Shown here in pieces: positions 56,538 through 64,000 of a DNA stretch of 64,000 nucleotides. The notes under the pieces were generated by a model that worked only from the letters and a program-made list of their open reading frames with translations, ran no database searches and was not told where the DNA came from. Each line of letters starts with the position of its first letter. Position 1 is the first letter of the stretch. Origin of the DNA: Victivallales bacterium (GTDB taxonomy: Bacteria > Verrucomicrobiota > Lentisphaeria > Oligosphaerales > Oligosphaeraceae); assembly GCA_017535315.1 (NCBI GenBank), contig JAFXUD010000012.1:186001-250000 (forward strand). Reading direction: 5' to 3'. The position numbers and the translations under genes were made by a program.

Positions 56538-56727
56538 GTAATGCCTCACCGATTGATAAGCGCCGTAGGCGCGATAGAATCTAGCCGTGGGTGGAGCGAG
56601 CGCCTTTGGCGCGAGCGAAACCCACGGGCAGGCGATACCCCCAGTTCCTTTGCGTCTTGCCGCGTAGCGTAGCGAAGCGGCAAGGCGCAGAAAAGCCAGC
56701 GGGCATTATCAATCGCTGAGGGATTAC
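56538..56727. repeat. modular intergenic repeat, copy e, with GATTGATAA ends
   Basis: A 190-bp element with 22-bp inverted ends, GTAATGCCTCACCGATTGAT and its partner ending in GGGATTAC. The interior carries the same modules as copies a-d (GCCGTGGGT...AACCCACGGG and CTTGCCGCG...CGGCAAGGCGC), but the ends are a different type. The right end is shared with the chimeric repeat at 23537-23637. Confidence 0.85.
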
Positions 56728-56799
56728 AGAGAATCATATACTTGCTTTGCATTAGGAGATATAACTCTTTGCAAAAGTAAGATATGTTGATATATTATA

Positions 56800-56903
56800 A
56801 AGGTTTCGTCAACGGGTTAACACTTGCCCTATGGGGAATCGATAGAGATGGAAATGCTTCGCCACCTTGGGTGAGATTCCTGCAAATGCAGCATACCTGT
56901 AAG
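56800..56903 (+). promoter_or_regulatory. structured leader with weak cobalamin-riboswitch resemblance
   Basis: Before the first metal-import operon, GGTTTCGTCAACGGGTTAA and GGGGAATC are followed by GGGTGAGATTCCTGC and GCATACCTGTAAG. These echo the GGGAA, GGTGNGAATCC and CTGTAAG blocks of cobalamin riboswitches, and GGAATC can pair with GATTCC. But the gap between the first two blocks is too long, and no B12 box (CAGGAGACC type) follows. It is a structured leader by appearance; ligand unknown. Confidence 0.3.
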
Positions 56904-56935
56904 ACGTTGATAAATGACAAACACTTAAAAGAAGA

Positions 56936-57295
56936 ATGCCTTTGAAACTCCGCCATATTGCTCTGACGCTGTGCTATCTGATGGCATGGCTATTACCCCT
57001 CGTGCATGAGCATGAGGTGGCTGCTGAACGCGCGGAGCATCGCTTTTGCATAGCCGAATACAGTGTACATGGCGATGCGGAGGTAGCGGTTTTCCACAGA
57101 AAATGCCAGCACCAGCATCATGACCATGCGCATTGCGCCGTCTGCCAGTCGGGGTACTCAGTTAGGCATGGCTTTGTTCTGGTTCAGAAGCCAGCGCTTC
57201 CAATGCCGCAAGCCAATCCAGCGGCCATATCTTATAGATGTTTATTTCATGCACGCCAGCAACTCTGGCATGCAATCCAGCCACGCGCACCCTGA
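56936..57295 (+). CDS. small His/Cys-rich exported or membrane protein, paralogue A
   Basis: A 119-aa protein. The first ~25 residues (LRHIALTLCYLMAWLLPLVH) form a signal peptide or membrane anchor. A metal-binding-like block HEHEV lies next to it, and CQHQHHDHAHCAVC follows at about residue 60. It ends in IQPRAP. A paralogue with the same layout heads the second operon (60880-61239). Similar small His-rich proteins accompany zinc import genes and may deliver metal to the binding protein; I do not assign a named family. Start ATG 56936 follows AAAGAAG. Confidence 0.75.
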   Translation: MPLKLRHIALTLCYLMAWLLPLVHEHEVAAERAEHRFCIAEYSVHGDAEVAVFHRKCQHQHHDHAHCAVCQSGYSVRHGFVLVQKPALPMPQANPAAISYRCLFHARQQLWHAIQPRAP

Positions 57296-57304
57296 TTATT
57301 CTCC

Positions 57305-57354
57305 TGCCTGTCTGGTACGCTAGTACTAGGTGCTTCCCGATGACAGGACAGGCA
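57305..57354 (+). promoter_or_regulatory. conserved stem-loop after His-rich gene A
   Basis: TGCCTGTC (57305-57312) pairs perfectly with GACAGGCA (57347-57354). The same CTCCTGCCTGTC...GACAGGNCAGGCA arrangement follows the paralogous gene at 61249-61281. It may set the ratio of the His-rich protein to the downstream genes, as a partial terminator or processing site. The rest of the 310-bp gap holds nothing I can support. Confidence 0.55.
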
Positions 57355-57605
57355 CGGTTATTATTCGCATTTTCCCCTGCTGCGCCAGACTGCCGCATCA
57401 TCCCCTTCCTATACAAGCTGTTGCATAAGGGGCTTGTCTCATAACGGCATGTCTATCTGGCAGATGTGAGCTGGTTGTCTCTTTGGGTTTTCATGTGAGT
57501 TTGCATTTGTAAGAAATGTGCGGATTATCTGTGTCTGATGTCATCAGATTTCAGAGGAATTATTACCTCTTCAAAAAGTGACAAGACAACAGGAGATAAT
57601 CATCC

Positions 57606-58613
57606 ATGAAAAGAACAATAATGGCGCTTTGCGCCTTTTTAGCCATGACAACGGCCCTTCTGGCAGGGCCGACACCTCGCATTCGTATTGTAGCGACGAC
57701 CTTTCCGCTTTTTGATTGGACGCGCAATGTTCTTGGAAAGCAACTTGCAACGGTAGAACTCATCCAGCTTCAGGACAATGGAGTCGATTTGCATAATTTT
57801 CAGCCGACTGTTCAGGACATTGCACGTATTTCGCAATGCGATCTATTTCTGTTCGTAGGAGGTGAATCAGACGAATGGACGGAAAAGGCGTTGCGTATCT
57901 CCCGCAACCCAAGACGCATTGCCTTGAATCTCATAAAGGAACTCGGTAATACCGTTCAGGAAGAAGAGCCATTGGAGGGCATGGAGGAGCATCATTATGG
58001 AAAAGAAGAGCACAATCATGGAAAAGATGGGCACCATGATGACGATGATCATGATGACGACGAGCATGAAATTGACGAACACGTATGGCTATCACTGCGG
58101 TGCGCAGCGTCGCTTTGCCAGGCGATTGCAGCCAGGCTCTCCGAATTGGACAGGGAACATGCGGCTGAATACCAGTCAAACTGCCGTGCATATGTGGAGA
58201 AGTTACAGGAACTGGACAAGCGTTACAAGGTATGTGTCGAAAGTTCACCGCTAAAGACGCTTTTGTTTGCCGATCGTTTCCCATTTCGTTATATGGCAAA
58301 GGATTATGGTCTGACCTGTTATGCGGCGTTCTCTGGATGTTCCGCAGAAACGGAGGCCAGTTTCAAAACCATTGCCTTCCTGGCGGGAAAAGTTAATGAA
58401 TGCAAGTTGCCAGCTATTCTGGTTCTGGAAGAACGACGGCACAAAATCGCAGAGACCGTGCTGCGGACTGCCAAGAACAAAAATGTCAGGATTCTGGCAA
58501 TGAACTCCCTTCAATCCACCACATCGCGGGATGCCGCAGCAGGAAAAGATTACCTTGACGCAATGGAAAGGAATCTGACTGTCTTGAAACATGCGCTTGG
58601 TAATAAGGACTAG
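57606..58613 (+). CDS. znuA: zinc-type ABC transporter substrate-binding protein (ZnuA family)
   Basis: A 335-aa periplasmic protein with signal peptide MKRTIMALCAFLAMTTALLA. The cluster A-I fold is clear: IVATTFPLFDWTRN, DLHNFQPTVQDI with the first His ligand, a His/Asp-rich loop (HHYGKEEHNHGKDGHHDDDD region, ~110-140) typical of zinc binders, DEHVWLSL with the second His, and FADRFPFRYMAKDYGL before the last ligands. It captures Zn2+ or a similar ion for the ABC importer next door. Its leader and signal peptide closely match those of the unrelated porin-like gene at 61533. Confidence 0.93.
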   Translation: MKRTIMALCAFLAMTTALLAGPTPRIRIVATTFPLFDWTRNVLGKQLATVELIQLQDNGVDLHNFQPTVQDIARISQCDLFLFVGGESDEWTEKALRISRNPRRIALNLIKELGNTVQEEEPLEGMEEHHYGKEEHNHGKDGHHDDDDHDDDEHEIDEHVWLSLRCAASLCQAIAARLSELDREHAAEYQSNCRAYVEKLQELDKRYKVCVESSPLKTLLFADRFPFRYMAKDYGLTCYAAFSGCSAETEASFKTIAFLAGKVNECKLPAILVLEERRHKIAETVLRTAKNKNVRILAMNSLQSTTSRDAAAGKDYLDAMERNLTVLKHALGNKD

Positions 58614-58634
58614 CGTTCTAGGAGGACAGGCACA

Positions 58635-59339
58635 ATGCGTTTGCTAGACTGCAATTTTCTTTCACTCGGATACCCTGGTCATGTTTTGGCAAGCAATCTT
58701 TCCTTCTCGCTTGATACAGGGCAATGCCTCTGCATCGTGGGGGAAAACGGCGTTGGGAAATCGACGCTGGTGCGAACCATCTTGCATTTACAGCCCGCTT
58801 TGGCAGGGACAATCCAGCTAGGACAAGGGATAACACCGCAGAAAATAGGATATCTACCACAAACGACGGTCATTTCAGCCGACTTTCCCGCCACCGTGCA
58901 GGAGGTGGTGCTGTCAGGCTGCCTTGCAAGCTGTGGATGGCGGCCCTTTTACGGGCGAGCTGAAAGGGAGTTGGCAGAGCGTCAAATCACCCGTCTGGGG
59001 CTTGGAGACCTGCGCAAATGCAGTTTCCGCGACCTTTCAGGGGGACAGCGACAGCGGACGCTTCTGGCACGCGCATTGTGCGCCGCAAAATCCATTTTGC
59101 TTTTGGACGAGCCTGTCGCAGGGCTGGACCCTGCGATTCAGGCAGAGTTTTACCATCTGATACACAAATTGCGTGAGGAAGACGGCATGGGCATTATCAT
59201 GGTTTCCCATGATATTCGCGGGGTTATTCAGGAAGCAACCCATATACTTCATCTTTCCTCCAACTTTTTTTACGGTACAAGGAAGGAGTATTTGGCGACT
59301 CAGCAAGGGCGGCTATTTACAGGAGGCATGGAAGAATGA
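58635..59339 (+). CDS. znuC: metal ABC transporter ATP-binding protein (ZnuC type)
   Basis: A 234-aa ATPase: Walker A GENGVGKST, Q-loop YLPQTTVI, signature DLSGGQRQR, Walker B ILLLDEP and switch MVSHDI are all intact. It powers the importer formed with the permease, whose ATG overlaps its stop (ATGA). It starts 21 bp after znuA at ATG 58635 with GGAGG upstream. Confidence 0.95.
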   Translation: MRLLDCNFLSLGYPGHVLASNLSFSLDTGQCLCIVGENGVGKSTLVRTILHLQPALAGTIQLGQGITPQKIGYLPQTTVISADFPATVQEVVLSGCLASCGWRPFYGRAERELAERQITRLGLGDLRKCSFRDLSGGQRQRTLLARALCAAKSILLLDEPVAGLDPAIQAEFYHLIHKLREEDGMGIIMVSHDIRGVIQEATHILHLSSNFFYGTRKEYLATQQGRLFTGGMEE

Positions 59340-60637
59340 ACATTATAAAATCACTGCAACTTTATTTATCTTACCCATTTGTGCAGTATGCACTTGTGGC
59401 AGGGGTGCTGATAGCGCTGTGTTCTTCGTTATTAGGGGTGACGCTTGTGCTCAAGCGCTTTTCGCTCATAGGTGATGGACTATCACACGTGGCGTTTGGC
59501 GTCCTCTCCATTGCGACTGTCCTGAAGCTTGCAGCGCCCATGCTATTTGTCCTGCCTGTGACTATCCTGTGTGCAGTCTGCCTGCTGTGCGCCAGCAGTC
59601 ATTCACGCATTCGCGGCGATGCGTCCATAGCCATGCTTTCGGTTGGCTCCTTGGCAGTCGGGTATATGGTCGTGAATGTGTTTGGTTCATCGGCCAATGT
59701 CTCTGCCGATGTCTGCAGCACCTTGTTTGGCTCGACTTCCATCCTGACGCTTACCCCGTTGGATGTCTGGCTATGCGTCGCACTCTCTCTGATTGTCGTC
59801 GTCTTTTTCATTCTGTTCTATGGGCGGATATTCGCAGTGACCTTTGACGAGACATTTGCTCAGGCGACGGGAGTGAACGTTGGGATGTGCAATCTGTTGC
59901 TGGCTGTTGTTGTGGCGGTGATAATTGTGCTTGCAATGAACCTGGTCGGTTCCCTTCTGATTTCCGCTCTTATTGTATTCCCTGCATTGGCCGCAATGCG
60001 TATTTGCCGCAGCTTCCTTGGCGTGACCGTTTTTGCTGCCATTCTATCTGTATGTTGCGCCTTGCTTGGAATGCTGACAGCCATTGTGGCGGGCACGCCT
60101 GTCGGCTCCACCATTGTCACGACCGATATTATCGCCTTTCTTCTGTGCGCTACAGGCGGTGTGGTTCTGCAACGCTTTCGCATAGGGCGGAGAAGTGTCA
60201 TTGTGATGCTTTGTCTTTGCTCCTTGTTGGCAGGAGGTTGCGGAAAGAAGGCACAACCCCAGGAAAAGGAGACTGCCTCCAAGCAGGAAGAAGTGCAAGT
60301 TGATATGGACTTGACGCTTGTCAACCCGATGATGGTCTATACACAGGTTTTCTATATGCTCCAGAAGCCGCAGGACTATGCGGGGCAGGTGATTCGCATG
60401 TCAGGCACCTGCGTGGTGACAAAGAACCGCTATACCCAGGAACGACACTACAACTGCAACGTTTCCGATTCCACTGGATGCTGCTCTACCATGATACGCT
60501 TTAACCTGGCGGATGGCATTCTCCCACCTCGCAATGGCGCGATGATAACCATACGCGGACGCTTTGAAATGACAACGGATAGGGACAAGAACTTCGGCAT
60601 TCTTCAGGATGCAGCACTGGAACAGTATATGCCGTGA
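59336..60637 (+). CDS. znuB: metal ABC permease (ZnuB type) fused to a lipoprotein-like domain
   Basis: A 433-aa protein. Residues ~1-285 are a ZnuB/MntB-type permease with about eight helices; LVLKRFSLIGDGLSHVAFG is the family's conserved cytoplasmic loop. It then continues in frame into a lipoprotein-like signal: RRSVIVMLCLCSLLAGGC, a perfect lipobox with Cys302, then a charged linker and a ~110-residue soluble domain with GQVIRMSGTCVV and MITIRGRFEM, like OB-fold strands. An in-frame ATG at 60206 would start exactly at the lipoprotein signal (MLCLCSLL), so a free lipoprotein may also be made. Standalone ZnuB is ~270 aa. Confidence 0.88.
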   Translation: MNIIKSLQLYLSYPFVQYALVAGVLIALCSSLLGVTLVLKRFSLIGDGLSHVAFGVLSIATVLKLAAPMLFVLPVTILCAVCLLCASSHSRIRGDASIAMLSVGSLAVGYMVVNVFGSSANVSADVCSTLFGSTSILTLTPLDVWLCVALSLIVVVFFILFYGRIFAVTFDETFAQATGVNVGMCNLLLAVVVAVIIVLAMNLVGSLLISALIVFPALAAMRICRSFLGVTVFAAILSVCCALLGMLTAIVAGTPVGSTIVTTDIIAFLLCATGGVVLQRFRIGRRSVIVMLCLCSLLAGGCGKKAQPQEKETASKQEEVQVDMDLTLVNPMMVYTQVFYMLQKPQDYAGQVIRMSGTCVVTKNRYTQERHYNCNVSDSTGCCSTMIRFNLADGILPPRNGAMITIRGRFEMTTDRDKNFGILQDAALEQYMP

Positions 60638-60788
60638 ACACCTCTCTTCGATGAAACGAGACATTCCTCTCCTAATGCCTTGCAAACCTTAATAGGATTT
60701 ATGAATACTATATTGGAGAGAACCATAAAAACGGGGGCTTTGCCCAAAATAATATGGATACATTGAAATCTAATTAGTTAGATTGCGA

Positions 60789-60813
60789 ATTATATAAACC
60801 ATGTTTATAATAT
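60789..60813. promoter_or_regulatory. candidate SmtB/CzrA- or Zur-type operator, site C
   Basis: ATTATATAAAC-CA-TGTTTATAATAT is an almost perfect palindrome 67 bp before the second His-rich gene. It is very close to sites A and B near the repressor and exporter. If all three bind the same repressor, the second operon responds to excess metal. A Zur-type site is the main alternative. Confidence 0.7.
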
Positions 60814-60879
60814 TCAGTGATACATTTGACAGTCCAGTGAATCCATTGGCTGACGATACCGCAAACATACAATGAACCA

Positions 60880-61239
60880 ATGTCCTCGATAATCTATCAT
60901 ATTCTACTGACGCTGTGCTACGTCTTCGCATGGCTTCTTCCCCTTGTGCATGAGCATGAGGTGGAAATAGAGCGTGCGGAGCATCGTCTATGCATAGCCG
61001 AATACAGCCATGACGGCGGGACGGATGCGGCAAGCATCCATGGAAAATGCCAGCACCAGCATCATGACGACGATCATTGCGTCATCTGTCAAGCAGGGCA
61101 GTCTGTTAAGAATGGTGTTGACTTGACGCAGCTCCCCGTTATTCCAGCGCCGCCAGTCATTGCCGCGGCCACTTCAGAACGACAAATAAATCCCGTATGC
61201 CAAATACATAGGCATACCATCCAGCCACGTGCCCCTTGA
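60880..61239 (+). CDS. small His/Cys-rich exported or membrane protein, paralogue B
   Basis: A 119-aa paralogue of the protein at 56936-57295: a hydrophobic start (ILLTLCYVFAWLLPLVH), HEHEVEIERAEHRLCIAEY nearly unchanged, CQHQHHDDDHCVIC, and the end IQPRAP. The middle has diverged. DNA identity continues past the stop into TTATTCTCCTGCCTGTC, so the duplication included the following stem-loop. Start is ATG 60880; ATG 60872 is in another frame. Confidence 0.75.
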   Translation: MSSIIYHILLTLCYVFAWLLPLVHEHEVEIERAEHRLCIAEYSHDGGTDAASIHGKCQHQHHDDDHCVICQAGQSVKNGVDLTQLPVIPAPPVIAAATSERQINPVCQIHRHTIQPRAP

Positions 61240-61248
61240 TTATTCTCC

Positions 61249-61281
61249 TGCCTGTCCAACTTTTCCTTATGACAGGCCAGG
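61249..61281 (+). promoter_or_regulatory. conserved stem-loop after His-rich gene B
   Basis: GCCTGTC (61250-61256) pairs with GACAGGC, and the flanks match the loop after paralogue A. It lies in the 293-bp gap before the porin-like gene. A 91-aa frame across this gap is not supported. Confidence 0.5.
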
Positions 61282-61532
61282 CAACTGGAAAAACGTGCAT
61301 TATCTGGCTGTATTTATCGACAGCGGTCTGATTCCATTAGGCTATCTTAATTGCCATGCCAGAAAGAGTTCCGAAGGTATATTCGTTGCCTTGACAGAAT
61401 TGAATGCCTTTCTCTGGTTTGGAGCCTTTTTTGCCACAAAGACCACTTTTTTTGCAAATGCGCTGTGCGGTTTTCTGTGCCTGCCTGTCATCCGAATCCA
61501 TTGAACGACAAGACAACAGGAGATAAACATCC

Positions 61533-63047
61533 ATGAAAAAGACTTTAGTGGCGCTTTACGCCCTTGTGGCCATGACATCGGCTCTTTTCGCCGATGAGAC
61601 GACCAATGCCGAACTTCTTCGGCAAATGCAGGCCCTCCAGCGGCAGATGCAGCAGATGCAGGAGGGATATGACAAGAAAATCAATGAACTGAATGACAGA
61701 ATCGCCGAGCTGGAAGGACGGAAGGCGGCAACCTTGCAAACGCCATCACCGCAGGCAACTCCTACAGTTCCGTCGAAAGTGGCGAGCGAGCCTACGCCAG
61801 GTCCATCACCAACATCTGATTTCAATAGCGACGACCTGTATGCCCGGCTGAACAACCGCCTGGGGAATCTTGCCCCCCAGTTGAACCAACAAGGCGTCCA
61901 GCTAGGGATTTCCGCCGTCATCGACGGCAATTTCCATCACGACACGGCCAAGGAAGGTCTTGGCGAGATGAAGGAGGAAATCGCAGGCTTCGGCCATCAT
62001 CACCACGATGAGGAGGAAGGTCACCATCACCACCATGGCGACAAGAACGGCTTCAACCTGCACCACATCGAGCTGGGGCTTTCGGCAGAGGTCGATCCCT
62101 ATTTCCGTGCATGGGCAACACTTGCGTTTGACGACGAGGAGGAAAGCACCGAAATTGAGGAGGCGGTCATCCAGACCACGGGTCTTCCTTACGGACTGAC
62201 CTTGAGCGCTGGCAAGTTCATGAGCGGCATCGGGCGTATCAACCGCCAGCATTCCCATGTCTGGGACTTCATGGACACGCCATTGGTCTATGAGAAGCTC
62301 TTTGGAGCCCATGGCCTTCGTGAAAAGGGTGTCCAGCTTACCTGGAAGGCCCCGACACCGTTCTACCTGCTGTTCGGCGCTGAAACGGGCAATGGCGAGA
62401 ACGAGGCCTTCTCCAATCAGATCGGCGGTGAGCACCTTCCAGACCATGACGCGCCACGTCTCTACACGGCATTCGTCAAATTCGCGCCAGACCTTGGCGA
62501 CCGCCATGCCCTCCAGCTGGGCCTGAGCTATGTCAACGCCAGAAACCAGAGCCTCCACGAACATGAGCACGACGAAGGACTTGAGATTCTCGCACTGGAC
62601 GGACGCAATGAACTCTATGGAGCGGATTTCGTCTATAAGTACGCAGGGCTTGGCGAAAAAGGCGAAGGCGACTTCATCCTCCAGGGAGAATATTTTCTCC
62701 GCAACTCGGAGATGCGCGACCGCGAGGAGCATCATACCTACACCAACCGCCAGGACGGTTATTACCTGCAGGGCCTCTACGGCTTCGCCCCGCGCTGGCG
62801 CGCTGGTCTCCGCTGGGAACAGATAGGTTTGACCAACCACATCGAGGACGCCGAGGAAGGAAGCTGGAATGCAGGAAGCAGCTATCGCGCAACGGCGATG
62901 GTTGACTGGAAACTTTCCGAATACTCCCTGCTGCGTTTCCAGTGCGGACGGCACAACTATGCCACGGAAGAAGGGCGTGAGCATGCGTGGGAGTTCGGCA
63001 TACAGCTGCAGGTCTCTCTCGGCAGCCATCCAGCCCATGACTTTTAA
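61533..63047 (+). CDS. putative metal-linked outer-membrane porin with coiled coil and His-rich loop
   Basis: A 504-aa exported protein. MKKTLVALYALVAMTSALFA is a signal peptide. A coiled coil (~20-60: LLRQMQALQRQMQQMQEGYD) and a Pro/Ser/Thr linker follow, as in porins that contact peptidoglycan. From ~115 the chain is beta-barrel-like, with a His-rich loop HHHHDEEEGHHHHHGDKNG at ~150-170, a block GKFMSGIGRINRQHSHVWDF, and a second His/Glu cluster. It ends HPAHDF with terminal Phe. Position between a His-rich protein and a ZnuA homologue suggests outer-membrane metal entry. No TonB box or plug is seen. Confidence 0.78.
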   Translation: MKKTLVALYALVAMTSALFADETTNAELLRQMQALQRQMQQMQEGYDKKINELNDRIAELEGRKAATLQTPSPQATPTVPSKVASEPTPGPSPTSDFNSDDLYARLNNRLGNLAPQLNQQGVQLGISAVIDGNFHHDTAKEGLGEMKEEIAGFGHHHHDEEEGHHHHHGDKNGFNLHHIELGLSAEVDPYFRAWATLAFDDEEESTEIEEAVIQTTGLPYGLTLSAGKFMSGIGRINRQHSHVWDFMDTPLVYEKLFGAHGLREKGVQLTWKAPTPFYLLFGAETGNGENEAFSNQIGGEHLPDHDAPRLYTAFVKFAPDLGDRHALQLGLSYVNARNQSLHEHEHDEGLEILALDGRNELYGADFVYKYAGLGEKGEGDFILQGEYFLRNSEMRDREEHHTYTNRQDGYYLQGLYGFAPRWRAGLRWEQIGLTNHIEDAEEGSWNAGSSYRATAMVDWKLSEYSLLRFQCGRHNYATEEGREHAWEFGIQLQVSLGSHPAHDF

Positions 63048-63066
63048 TTGACGGGAGGGTTAGACC

Positions 63067-64000
63067 ATGATTAGAAACAACATCATTGCATTGCTGCTCC
63101 TTGGAGTGGTGGCCCTGGCCGAGCCAATCCACATCGTCACGACGACAACTGATCTTGCGTCAATCGCCAAGGAAGTCGCAGGAGATTTGGCGACGGTCGA
63201 AAGCATTGCGGGCGGTCGTGAAGACCCCCATGACCTGACGGCACGCCCCAGCTTCATCACCCGCGCATCAAAGGCCGACCTCTGGATTCGTGTCGGCCTG
63301 GAGCTGGAGATTGGCTGGGAACCTGCCGTGCTCCGTGATTCACGGAACAGGCGCATACAGGAAGGTTCTCTTGGCCATCTTGATTGTTCCGAGCGCATTC
63401 TTCCGCTCGACGTCCCTACAGGGCACTTCTCCCGTGCGGATGGCGACGTGCACCCTCTGGGAAATCCGCACTACTGGCTTGACCCTCTCAACGGGCGCAT
63501 CATCGCCAGATCCATCACCACACGCCTGGAACAGCTCTATCCAGAGCACAAGGCAGTCTTCGAGGCAAACCTGAAAACCTTCGAGGAACGGCTTGACGCC
63601 AGAATGTTTGGCAAGTCCCTTGTGGCAAAGGTATCGGGTGCGAAACTCTGGTGGCTCAGTGAAAGTGGTCAGCTTGAGGATTATCTGGCCACGAACCATC
63701 TGGTGCCAGACGAGGAAAGCTGGCTGGCAATGCTCATGCCGCATAAAGGCGCATGGGTCGCCACCTACCACCGCAGCTGGACATACCTTCTGAAACGCTT
63801 TCGGCTGGAACTTGCGGGTGAAATCGAACCCAAACCAGGCGTGCCGCCAAGCGCACGGCATCTGACCACCATCGGACGCAGTTTCAAGGTCAAGGGCGTG
63901 AAGGCCATCCTGCAGGAGCCTTTCTACAATGCAAAGGCAGCCCAAAGAGTCGCCCAGGCCTGTGGCGCGAAAGTGGTCATCCGTGCAAACTGCACTGGCG
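63067..64000 (+). CDS. ZnuA-family metal-binding protein, second copy (cut by window end)
   Basis: The first 311 residues are visible. MIRNNIIALLLLGVVALA is a signal peptide; IHIVTTTTDLASIAKEVAGD and GREDPHDLTARPSFI (first His ligand) match cluster A-I binding proteins, and GNPHYWLDPLNG carries the second His. Unlike the first ZnuA it has no long His-rich loop, so it may prefer Mn2+, Fe2+ or another ion, or rely on the His-rich partners. Start ATG 63067 lies 19 bp after the porin gene, with GGGAGG upstream. The transporter genes presumably follow beyond the window. Confidence 0.92.
   Translation, partial: MIRNNIIALLLLGVVALAEPIHIVTTTTDLASIAKEVAGDLATVESIAGGREDPHDLTARPSFITRASKADLWIRVGLELEIGWEPAVLRDSRNRRIQEGSLGHLDCSERILPLDVPTGHFSRADGDVHPLGNPHYWLDPLNGRIIARSITTRLEQLYPEHKAVFEANLKTFEERLDARMFGKSLVAKVSGAKLWWLSESGQLEDYLATNHLVPDEESWLAMLMPHKGAWVATYHRSWTYLLKRFRLELAGEIEPKPGVPPSARHLTTIGRSFKVKGVKAILQEPFYNAKAAQRVAQACGAKVVIRANCTG

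Noticed and set aside
61229-61504. 91-aa plus-strand frame after His-rich gene B
   Set aside because: Overlaps the His-rich gene end and the conserved stem-loop, has no ribosome site, and no equivalent frame follows paralogue A.
61902-63038. 378-aa minus-strand frame
   Set aside because: Antisense to the porin-like gene, which has a signal peptide and barrel pattern.
1-64000. Looked for tRNA, rRNA, prophage and transposase genes
   Set aside because: None could be supported; all repeats seen are non-coding.

Overview
The window looks like chromosomal DNA of an anaerobic Gram-negative bacterium. It carries outer-membrane lipoproteins and barrels, a LolA-like carrier, an RND-type exporter, FeoAB ferrous iron uptake, a HydE-like radical-SAM protein, large secreted glycan-active proteins and an RTX-tailed sulfotransferase-like protein. 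This mix fits the PVC superphylum (Lentisphaerota/Kiritimatiellota type), but there is no rRNA or marker gene here, so that placement is an inference. No tRNA, rRNA, CRISPR array, prophage or intact transposase gene was found. Many intergenic gaps hold short palindromic or modular repeats.

Layout. (1) 1-13321, minus strand: a tightly overlapped aryl-polyene-type lipid/pigment cluster (ketosynthases, two ACPs, two acyltransferases, GT2, thioesterase, two dehydratases, AMP-ligase, LolA-like protein, MMPL exporter fused to a lipoprotein domain); its 3' end is cut by the window start. (2) 13.3-14.6 kb: repeats and gene relics. (3) 14.6-20.7 kb, plus strand: a 942-aa effector-like protein with an atypical kinase signature, a small acidic partner, and an arylsulfotransferase-RTX protein. 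(4) 21-23.4 kb: an exported ankyrin protein. (5) 23.9-31.3 kb, plus strand: an eight-gene sulfur operon joining a CysM/Mec/CysO/MoeB-rhodanese thiocarboxylate pathway to a family 2A encapsulin, its cysteine desulfurase cargo, an EpsC-type serine acetyltransferase and a Cys/Met PLP enzyme. This is the most interesting system in the window. (6) 31.4-36.8 kb: PatB, MnmA, NadA, a HydE-like protein, an HD-domain protein and ThiS. (7) 37.2-46.7 kb: an exported Cys-repeat protein, a 1424-aa double-thioredoxin exported protein, NadE, a glycosidase and a barrel protein. (8) 46.8-50.5 kb: feoA-feoA-feoB plus a tiny Cys-rich membrane protein. (9) 50.9-54.9 kb: a lipoprotein and a GH16-CBM6 enzyme. (10) 55.1-64 kb: metal homeostasis, with a CDF exporter and SmtB/CzrA-type repressor, then two related import-type operons, each headed by a small His-rich protein. 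The second runs off the window end.

In the sulfur operon, EpsC would activate serine, the desulfurase (probably inside the encapsulin shell) would mobilise sulfur from cysteine, MoeB-rhodanese would load sulfur on the carrier, and CysM plus Mec would turn it into cysteine. MnmA, ThiS and PatB nearby are further sulfur users. In the metal region, three near-palindromic AT-rich sites probably tie the repressor, the exporter and the second import-type operon together.
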